Assembly: GCA_029237695.1 (NCBI GenBank)
Contig: CM055279.1
Coordinates: 23,129,919-23,193,918, forward strand
DNA from: Conchocele bisecta
Taxonomy: Eukaryota > Mollusca > Bivalvia > Lucinida > Thyasiridae
Direction of reading: 5' to 3'
Length of the DNA: 64,000 bases
Position 1 is the stretch's first letter. The number at the start of each line of letters is the position of its first letter. The notes under the pieces were generated by a model. The model saw nothing but the letters and a program-made list of their open reading frames with translations, was not told the origin of the DNA and did no database searches. Below are positions 46,805 through 55,584 of the stretch, one piece after another. Both the position numbers and the translations under genes were made by a program.

Positions 46805-46920
46805 GAGACTGTGTCAGGAGAAAATGGACTGATGACATATGTCACCAGTCTAGTTCCTGAGCTATGACTGTGACAGGAAAAAAGGGACTGATGACATATG
46901 TCACCTGTCGTGTTCCATGC
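46805..46920 (+). repeat. Two ~60 bp direct copies
   Basis: 'gactgatgacatatgtcacc' with 'tgtgacaggaaaa' or 'tgtcaggagaaaa' occurs twice, 61 bp apart. Confidence 0.8.
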
Positions 46921-46984
46921 ATGACTGCTCCCTCTTGTTTGTGATTGTTGTATAAAGTTTAAACTGTGTATACAAAACTATAGA

Positions 46985-47350
46985 TATACCCCCCCCCCCT
47001 CCTCGGCATACAAAGTATGTCGAGGGGTATATAGTTTTCGTAATTACGTCCGTCCACGTTAAAGAGCTTGGGTACCCATTATCTCTGTGACGGAAAGTCG
47101 GATGGACCTGAAACTTCATATACTTCCTTATCATCAACCATATGTTCATTCCATACCACACTCATGCGGCCTTCATTTCCAAGGTCAATGTCAAATTACT
47201 TAGACATTTGCATTCGTACGATTTGCCTTAAAGTTTTCTGCAACCGTAAGTCAGATTGACTTCAAACTTCATATACTTCCTTATCATCATCCATATTTTC
47301 ATTCCATACATGTACCACACCCATGTGGCCTTCATGTCCAAGGACAAGGT
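46985..47350 (+). repeat. Bivalve-type dispersed repeat (two ~170 bp units)
   Basis: A C-run, then 'tatgtcgaggggtatatag', then two units with 'cttcatatacttccttatca' and 'catgtccaaggacaaggt' / 'atttccaaggtcaatgt'. Noncoding. Confidence 0.7.
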
Positions 47351-47359
47351 GAAATTACT

Positions 47360-48220
47360 TTGAACAATCATGTTTGTAAAGATAAATATTGTTTTCGCAG
47401 CATTGATAATGTATACCGATTCGACGAATATATTGATTTTAAATGGAGTATATATGATTTTGTGTGAAATATTAAAATGGTTGCCATGACAACCAATATT
47501 ATTAAACGTTCACATGTTAAGTGTAATGCAAGATGGTAACAGTACTCGGGTGTATTGCATTGATTTTCAAAAAGTAATCACCTTTTCAACAAATACAATT
47601 TTTGTGTTTTCCAATATTGGTTACCGTGGTTACTATGGTAATGCATATATATTTCAGAACTAGTGTATAATAACATATGACAAAGCAATATATCCTGTGA
47701 GTATATATAGTCGGGAAATTATTGAGCAAATGAAACTTGTATGTAGCTGACCATTTGAATAGTTGCTGTCTCAACTACTGAATTCTTAGTATATGTGTCC
47801 TCCACAAGCACGTACTGCGAAGGATTTCAGGACTTTCAGTCCTTTGATATACAGAACAATGTTAGAACAATAATAGTATAGGAGATCAGTGTTTAATAAT
47901 TTCTCCTTCTCTCGTTTTCGCTGGCTCTCATTACAGTCTATTTCACACAACATCTCAATAGTAATAGTTTTTTAAGTACGTTTATCATTTTCAAATTAAT
48001 GAAAATGTTACTATCCTCAAAAGAAATTTGTTTTGATAAATCCACTCAAATACTGTAAATTAAGAATTTCACTCCTGTATATTCGACAACTATTGTTCCA
48101 TTGCTATTGTTTAAAACTATTCCATTATTCATAAATGGTGTATGCTTTTAATTTTTAAAACCTCTGATAAATGCTGCAGATGCGGATGAGACGGCTCATT
48201 ATCACTCGGATTTATGGATC
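47360..48220. other. AT-rich stretch, nothing recognised
   Basis: No coding or RNA signal identified. A weak inverted pair, 'aatggttgccatgacaaccaatatt' versus 'ccaatattggttaccgtggtt' (47475-47638), is present. Confidence 0.3.
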
Positions 48221-48229
48221 TATAGTATT

Positions 48230-48602
48230 CAAGGTGCATGATCACGTGGTTACAACAACAACAACATCGCCCACTCCAAAGTAAGTATTATTTGATATTT
48301 TCCTTAATATGCAACGGATTGTTATGAAATATGGCACAGCAAACGCGTCTTCATGATTTGCATTTGCTGGGAGTTTAGCACAGACTTATGTTTTTGCGAA
48401 GAATCGATTTCCGATTCGGAGACTGGGCGAAAATACAGAGACCACCAAATGCAGCTTAACAAGACGCGTTTGATGCGCCATATGTCATCAAAATCCGTTA
48501 CGTAATAAGGACACTATAAAAGAATACGTACTTTGAATCAGATGGATTCTGGAAATTTCAGTACTTGTTGTTGTTGTTAGTACCACGTGATCATACACCT
48601 TG
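48230..48602. mobile_element. CACGTG-ended foldback MITE, copy 1
   Basis: Inverted ends CAAGGTGCATGATCACGTGG and CCACGTGATCATACACCTTG with (CAA)n/(TTG)n just inside; perfect 5 bp target duplication GTATT (48225-48229, 48603-48607). The two halves pair nearly throughout around 'gaatcgatttccgattcg'. No ORF. Confidence 0.9.
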
Positions 48603-48955
48603 GTATTTGCAGATAGAAAGTATTCGTTAGTTCCATCAAATACTGATTTTAACATTTTTTTTAAATACTTCAAATTGCATATTTTTCAGATCTTCATGTT
48701 TAACTGGCCAAAACCTATTGGCGGAATTTACGTGAAACTAACAGAAAATCAAGTATTATCCCGTCAACACATGTTCCGTGACACACGGTGCCGTGAAACA
48801 TTTTTGATATCCTGTCAATACGACATAATCACTCCATAATTCTCCAATTTTGAGGATGCGGCTGGATTTGTTTTTGCAAAGCTATATTGTTACATGGTTT
48901 CCATTGTTTGCACATATAGCGCGTGCTGTTTGCATATGACTTTAGGCAATGCTCT

Positions 48956-49064
48956 TTCCGGGGCCGCACGTAGACCAAGTGTCTTCATGACGTCACTACG
49001 CGGAAGTGCCTTCATGACGTCACTACTTCATGACGTTCGTGACGTTCATGACGCGGCCCCGGAA
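48956..49064. mobile_element. 109 bp mini-element with TTCCGGGGCCGC ends and CRE sites
   Basis: Ends 'ttccggggccgc' and 'gcggccccggaa' are perfect inverted repeats. Inside are two TGACGTCA sites (48988-48995, 49015-49022) in tandem 'ttcatgacgtcacta' units, plus three ATGACG/GTGACG half-sites. Confidence 0.75.
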
Positions 49065-49229
49065 TATGAATACCGAAAATTATCTACATGAATGGGACGA
49101 TTTATAAAAGTACTGAAAATACTGAATATAATGCTCAAATTACATCAGTTTTTTGTTGGAAATGTAACAATAACTGCGGTCTTTGGTTCAAACAGTTCCA
49201 TCGGGCCACAGCAAACGTTTGCACACGGC

Positions 49230-49990
49230 TGGACATGATCAAACCTTATATTGATTTTATTGCGAAAAAACGATTTTCATATGGGAATATTTTTTTTATT
49301 TGGGGACCGATTTTCAAAATCTAACTTTTGTTTTCTTAATTACATCATTTTCAAGCTATCTCGCCATGTTTCGGAGTCCATTTTCAAAAAAAATCTTTTT
49401 TTTTTATCCTTCAGGATCAAAAAACGAAAAATTTGGGAAATTGACTCCCCATGTTAAATTCCCATAGGAAAATCGTTTTTTCGCAATAAAATCAATAGTT
49501 GATGGAATTTCATCAAACAAAAGTTTTTGGGGAGAGTGACTTTTTTGTTATTGATGAAAAAGTACTTATATTTGTAGGTGTTCTCTATTTATTGAAACTA
49601 AGAAATTACAATCGATATCGCAGACGATAAACATTTTACGACTCGTGTTAAGCAGTAAATGTCGATGTCGTCTGAATTTCCTATAAATTTCCTTTATATC
49701 TGGGTTTGACCGGACGAGCGGTGTTTATGGTCTTAGTGACCCGGTGTCACTTTCACGAACGAACTAAGCAAGTACTTTGTCAAAAGTCATAACTACTGTC
49801 TGTTTCACGAAATATGCCCTAATTTTACGGCTATATTGATAATTCAAAATCAATATGTTTCAATAATGTTAAATTTTAGTAACATTTAAGAATGAACCTA
49901 CTTTTTATTTCGTGAAATTTGGTCCAATATTTATTTTATTGCGAATTTTTTGTTCAACATGTTTAAATCCCCATGGACATCTTCACCGAG
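49230..49990. repeat. AT-rich dispersed repeat with internal inverted copies
   Basis: 'attgattttattgcgaaaaa' (49250) is mirrored by 'cgttttttcgcaataaaatc' (49474), and 'aagaatgaacctactttt' near 49888 matches 35472 and 35758. Small ORFs are A/T-run translations. Confidence 0.6.
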
Positions 49991-50149
49991 TGTTTTCATC
50001 AGAGTTATTTTGTTTGCTCATGTGACTAAAAAAAATAATTTACTTACTTACTGATCAAACACGTGTCACTGAGTGAACTCGGAGTGTCACTCCCGAAAGG
50101 GAAGGCGTAGTGACCGCCATGTATACCAAAACCGTGCTTGACTCACCCT

Positions 50150-50370
50150 TCACTAAGGCTCACTCCAACCGTCCTCCAGGACCCCTTTAGAAGACATGCC
50201 TTCCAATCCGGAGGTTGTGGGTTCAAGCCTTGTCTTAGGCATCAAAAACACTATCATAGTATTTCCATGCCACTGGTCTGTCGGATGAGACTTTAAACTG
50301 ATGTCCCGTTTCTATATGACTTTAGCTGTTGCTGTGACGTTAACACATTCACATTTTCACTCAACAACTG
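50150..50370 (+). mobile_element. tRNA-derived SINE remnant with MetaSINE-like central domain
   Basis: B-box-like 'ttgtgggttcaagcc' (~50216), then 'gtctgtcggatgagacttta' 'aactgatgtcccgt' (~50276-50312), close to the conserved central core I recall from the MetaSINE superfamily of invertebrates. The A box is not clear and the 3' tail is lost in the following minisatellite. Confidence 0.5.
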
Positions 50371-50394
50371 TAACGGGATAGTCGGCTTGTAGCT

Positions 50395-51335
50395 CACTGA
50401 GTACTGCTGTCACTACACTCCATCAAACTCAATACATAGAGAAATACAGCGGCTAGTGTCGGCTGTAGTCACAGCTGTCACTCACACTCACTACAAATCA
50501 ATACATAGAGATACCGGCTAGTGTCGGCTGTAGTCACAGCTGCCACTCACACTCCACTCAAACTCAATACATAGAGAATACCAGGCTAGTGTCGGCTGTA
50601 GTCACAGCTGTCACTCACACTCCACTCAAACTCAATACATAGAGAATTACCAGGTAGTGTCGGCTGTAGTCACAGCTGTCACTCACTCCATCAAACTCAA
50701 TCATGAGAATCCGGCTTGTCGGCTGTATCACAGCTGTCACTACACTCCACTCAAATCAATACCTAGAGAATACGGAGTGTCGGCTGTAGTCACAGCTGTC
50801 ACTCACACTCCACTCAAACTCAATACATAGAGAATACCAGGCTGTAGTCGCTGTAGTCCACGGCTGTACTCACTCAAAAAACTGAGAACCACATCACGCT
50901 GTATCACACTCATCAACTCAATATAGAGAATACCAGGCTAGTGTCGGCTGTAGTCACAGCTGTCACTCACACTCCACTCAAACTCAATACATAGAGAATA
51001 CCAGGCTAGTGTCGGCTGTAGTCACAGCTGTCACTCACACTCCACTCAAACTCAATCATAGAGAATACCAGGCTAGTGTCGGCTGTAGTCACAGCTGTCA
51101 CTCACACTCCACTCAAACTCAATACATAGAGAATACCAGGCTAGTGTCGGCTGTAGTCACAGCTGTCACTCACACTCCACTCAAACTCAATACATAGAGA
51201 ATACCAGGCTAGTGTCGGCTGTAGTCACAGCTGTCACTCACACTCCACTCAAACTCAATACATAGAGAATACCAGGCTAGTGTAGGCTGTAGTCACAGCT
51301 GTCACTCACACTCCACTCAAACTCAATACAATCAA
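50395..51335 (+). repeat. 68 bp minisatellite, about 14 copies
   Basis: Unit: 'ctagtgtcggctgtagtcac', 'agctgtcactcacactccac', 'tcaaactcaatacatagaga', 'ataccagg'. Copies at 50930-51330 are nearly identical. Copies at 50640-50930 carry many small deletions. Confidence 0.95.
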
Positions 51336-51538
51336 TACTTTTGGAATGTCATCAAATAAAAAAAATGGGGAGGGAGACTTTTTGTATTATTGATGAAAAA
51401 ATACTTACATTTAAATACTTTTTAGATTTAGTGTGTTTAATAACCAAAGTTCGTCGGCAGCAAAACGTGGAACATGCAGTAGTGGTGAAAGGGTTACGCC
51501 TGTTCTCTATTGTGAGTTTCTGTTATTGACTACAACGG

Positions 51539-51780
51539 GGGCCCGTTTCACTAAACTTCGTACGACTAAAATGTTCGTAAGTGCAAATTTAGGATCGTCT
51601 GGAAATTTCAATCGATGGATTTACATTTATTGAGCATAGGCTGCATATGCAGCCTATGCTCAATATATGTAAATCCAATAATTGTTTACAAAAAAACATT
51701 GTTAATGGGAAATTTACAGGGTATCATAATTTGACACTTACGAACATTTTAGTCGTACGAAGTTTAGTGAAACGGCCACC
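51539..51780. mobile_element. Palindromic MITE (GCCCGTTTCACTAAACTTCG ends)
   Basis: 'cgtttcactaaacttcgtac' + 'gactaaaatgttcgtaagtg' at the left is mirrored at the right. The centre 'gcataggctgcatatgcagc' is a near-perfect dyad around 51645. A half copy lies at 42650-42805. Confidence 0.85.
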
Positions 51781-51870
51781 TGTACTGGCACAGTCAGCAG
51801 TCACTGTATGCACAAGAGTAATATTGCATTCATTTATTATTTGATAATTTTGGCAATTGGTATACTTTTC

Positions 51871-52327
51871 TACGGAGCCCCGCAGGGGACATGGATTATT
51901 TTTATTAATTCGTTCCCACGAAATAACAATTCGTTCCCTCAATTTAACAATTCTTTCCCTCAAATTAACAATTTGTTCCCAAGATATAACAATTCGTTCC
52001 CTCGAATTAACAATTCGTTCCCACGAAATGACAATTCGTTCCCTCCATTTAACAATTCGGTCCCTCGAATTAACAATTCGTTCCCACGATATAACAAATC
52101 GTTCCCTCTAATTAACAATTCGTTCCCACGACATAACAATTCGTTACCACGAATTAACAATTCATTTCCGTGGGAACGAATTGTCATTTCGTGGGAACGA
52201 ATTGTCATTTCGTGGGAACGAATTGTTAAATTGAGGGAACGAATTGTTAAATTAAGTGAACGAAATGTTATTTCGTGAGAACGAATTAATAAAAAAAAGA
52301 ATTATATGTCCACTGCGGGGCTCCATA
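51871..52327. mobile_element. Flipped-array element, subfamily 2, complete (457 bp)
   Basis: Ends TACGGAGCCCCGCAGGGGAC and 'gtccactgcggggctccata'; flanks CTTTTC and CTTTTT, a probable target duplication with one difference. About 11-12 forward units of 'ttcgttcccacgaattaaca' followed, from ~52170, by about five in reverse complement. Frames through it are repeat translations. Confidence 0.85.
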
Positions 52328-52376
52328 CTTTTTTTTGACTTTGTCATATCGTTCAATTGTTAGTTGCACTCGGCAG

Positions 52377-52493
52377 GTGGCACATAACTACAAGAAGAAG
52401 AGTCACGGCGAGCCAATGAAGCTAGCCAGCCGGTATCTGATCCCGGCCACCGCAGTGCTGGCGATCAGCATCTACGGACTACTGTATTACAAT
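52377..52493 (+). CDS. First coding exon of a type II membrane protein (signal anchor)
   Basis: The exon runs from acceptor 'gcactcggcag' (AG at 52375-52376) to donor AAT|GTAAGTA (52493/52494), a near-consensus splice site. Translation probably starts at ATG 52416, giving 26 codons: a basic start (MKLASR) then a ~16-residue hydrophobic segment (LIPATAVLAISIYGLLY), the signature of an uncleaved signal anchor, ending in phase 0. The exon is GC-richer than its surroundings. The next in-phase exon candidate is 55022-55092. This topology is usual for Golgi glycosyltransferases and sulfotransferases, but the enzymatic part is not in the window, so the family is unknown. Upstream 52377-52415 would be 5' UTR. 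An exon upstream of 52377 is implied but was not found. Confidence 0.6.
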
Positions 52494-52566
52494 GTAAGTA
52501 CATCGAAACATCTCTAAACACCCTTGGAGGTATCCCGTTTAGAGAGGTTTCACTGTAAATATGTAG

Positions 52567-52850
52567 CCTATTTCACCAACACTTCAAAGTATACTTATCT
52601 AGCAAAGTATACTTTGAGGGAGAAATTTTCAATTTAATGATAAATTTATTAATTTTTATTATACTGAATGTATTACATTATCACAGCCATTTTGGCTGTG
52701 CTAATGTAATAAATTCAGTATAATAATGCTGCATACTTTTAATCATCAAATTTGTGCAGTCGTTTGTTCTATATGAAATAATGCATTTCGTGAAAAATAA
52801 ATAATTACTCCTCAAAGTATACTTTGCTAGATAAGTATACTTAAGTTTGC
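52567..52850. mobile_element. Foldback MITE in the intron after exon 1
   Basis: 'caaagtatacttatctagca' 'aagtatactttga' at the left is mirrored by 'tcaaagtatactttgctaga' 'taagtatactt' at the right. The centre 'cacagccattttggctgtg' is a further dyad, flanked by 'tgaatgtattacatta' / 'taatgtaataaattca'. Confidence 0.85.
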
Positions 52851-52859
52851 AATTTTGAT

Positions 52860-54960
52860 GAAATCGGCTACAGGTATTTGATTATTCTGAGCCATAAGTG
52901 TACGCTATGCGATCATGGACAGGCATTATCACCTGAGATACATGACCAAGAAACCTATCAAAATTATGATCACATATGTTTGTAAAGTTGCTTAGCGCCC
53001 AGAAATTGACCTGGTCGTGACTGACTGGCAGACATTACCACATTTGGCACAGTTAAACTTCAGGCAAAACCTTTTATTTTTAGGCGGCTACCCGAAGGTC
53101 AATATTGAGGTCAGGCCAGGGTTAAATGTCAAAATAATTCTAACTTGCTTAAGAACAGAAGGAATTAGGCAAACATATATGTAGAAAGCTGTTTTGTTCT
53201 GGAATATGTTCAGAAATAATATGTATCTCTTTCTGATACAAAACAGTCACGGTCTGATCAGATGCTTGTACGTGTTCATAATTCAAAATGGTCGCCTGAG
53301 ATAGTAAAACATTGTACATTTTATCTGTATATCCGTGAGCAGTATTTCAATTGTTACTAAAAATTTAGCTTTTGTATATACAGATCATTATGTAAGTATA
53401 ATAAAATTTCTTCTGACACAAGTGTCATATATTCAAAATGGCCGATAAATATCTGCAAAATAGCGATATTACCAGTGGTTATATCCAGAAAAATGGAAGT
53501 AGTTGCTTGTCAAAACCGACCATTTCATTTCTTCATCTTTTTACTGCCCCCTGTTTTGACGTTATACAGGCCCACACAAGTATTAAAACTAAATATAATG
53601 GTAGCATTGATCGCAACTAATTTGCCACTGAACATTATGTATATACATTATTTAAATATATAAGACTAAATATATTATAAGAAATAAAAGCACGTGGCAA
53701 TGATGAGAATTATACGAGAATGAAGAATCAATGTGACTATATTGACACTGTCCATGATCTAAAGGAACATGTGAAGTAAGAAGTAAAACGGTACATGCAA
53801 TGTAAGGAATTGTTGATAGTTCTGTTCGACGATTATTATAGATTTCGTCTTATAATTTGTCGTTGAATCTGAAAAATCTCAGACGTAAAGTATTGGCCAG
53901 TCACACACCATAGCAGATACATAATACTGAACAGTTTGACATGGACAAACTACACTTCCTGAAACCATGTCTTACATATATACAGTACCATTTGATTTAA
54001 ATCTCACTACCAAGTGTATATCATTATACTTGTGTCAATAATGTGTTATTTCGTATGTCGACTGGTTTTGCAATTTCCATTAGACTTACAATATGGTTTC
54101 GTGATGTATGTGTCGCTGTTGTCAGCTTCTGTAGACACAATACTTAACTTTTTACACTTTGACCTTGGCCTGACATTGACATTAAAATGTAAATTAAACA
54201 TTGAGCAATTATATTTTATGCATTTCTTGATAGCTTCTAGCACTTTACACCATTCAACAATATCACCATATTACTGTATATATAATATATAAATAAATGA
54301 TACAATTGCTTGACTTTGATCTCACGTTGATCTTTAAAATCGTGCAGCCCCCTCCAAGGAAACTGTATTCACGTAAGGTATAACTGTGCCAAACCTTGGT
54401 AATTTCTGCATAATGCATAACGTTGTACAATATAGTTTTTGTATTATAAAATGTTGGGTGTATACACTATTTTAATGTATTTAGAACGGTGTAGCAATTA
54501 GCAGTGGGCTTGTAGTAAATGGCCCCATGTTCAAGATCAGATGATATAATATTGTTGTACCACATGTCATGATTTAACGTTAGTACTCTGAGTTCAATGA
54601 AACCCCGGGCATATATTTTATCTTTACCAGTGAACCCAAAATAGTTGCGAACAATCGTAATTAACGTTACCAAATACATAGACTCGGTATACATGCTAAT
54701 ATTGCGTAAATCCACGAATATGCATCACAAGTTTGCCAGTCAAATTGTTTAAAAGCTACAGATAATAAGACAATACTTTTTGAAGGAGTTAATCACTGTC
54801 CATTCATCAGACATACTTGAAAATATTGTTAAATGTGTCAACACATTTCGTTTCCACAAAACAAAAAAGTCATACATATTACAATGTAAAAAATAAATAT
54901 GTATATTTATTAGTTCGGACTTTAATGAGAATTTCTCTAGTGTTGGTTCTACCATAGATG
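52860..54960. other. Putative intron; AT-rich, no exon recognised
   Basis: Lies between exons 52377-52493 and 55022-55092. Short ORFs (for example 53438-53620 and 54014-54292) lack splice context and protein-like composition. Confidence 0.4.
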
Positions 54961-55021
54961 AGAGAAACTCACCAGAACCAGCAAAGCACGTGGTATTCCC
55001 GATCTCGCTATGTCTTTGCAG

Positions 55022-55092
55022 GAGATGGATCGACGCTTTTTGGCGGGTGTGAAGAGGACAGCAGCGCATGATAACATCACTATGGTCATCAG
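55022..55092 (+). CDS. Second coding exon of the type II membrane protein (partial gene)
   Basis: Acceptor 'ctcgctatgtctttgcag' (AG at 55020-55021) and donor ATCAG|GTAGTT (55092/55093) bound a 71 nt exon: 23 codons plus two bases, reading EMDRRFLAGVKRTAAHDNIT then MVI. It opens in phase 0, as the donor of 52377-52493 requires, and its charged stem-like sequence would follow the signal anchor directly, as the lumenal stem of a Golgi enzyme. The donor is weaker than consensus. No following exon (phase 2) was recognised before 64000, so the gene continues through a long intron or beyond the window. An alternative longer 5' boundary near 54966 stays open in frame but has a poor acceptor. Confidence 0.5.
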
Positions 55093-55584
55093 GTAGTTTA
55101 TATTAACGCTGTCATGCTACCAAGTCCCCGATATGCGAACAAAGTGATAATATACATGCGAACATTCAACTGTATGTATGTACGTATGTATGTATCAGGG
55201 CTCCAGATAAGGAATTAGTAATTGAGTATTGTTACTCCATCATTTCTGAAGCAATTGGGTATTTCAACATTTTAGTTGGGTAAAATTAATCACACTACTG
55301 TTTACACACCAACAGACAGCAATTATTGAATAGTTTGTTTCGAAATGAAAACATATTTTGGCTTTTCATTAGAATTCTAATGAAATACCAAGATGTGTCT
55401 TCATGGAAATATAAGAAAAGTAGGCTATATTTGTGGTCTGTTTATTGTTTTCTGCACCATGATAAAGGTACCACAATTGTTCTCATTGCTTTTTGATGCT
55501 CACTACTTCTGATTTCAATTGGGTTTTTGGCAATTTTATTTGGGTATTTACGAAAATACGCAGCTTATCTGGAGCTATGTATTC

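Noticed and set aside
48230..48602. (CAA)n/(TTG)n as independent microsatellites (also in the other three foldbacks)
   Set aside because: They sit at fixed positions inside the ends of the foldback MITE family.
51871..52327. CRISPR-like array
   Set aside because: The units are contiguous with no spacers, flip orientation, and the genome is eukaryotic.
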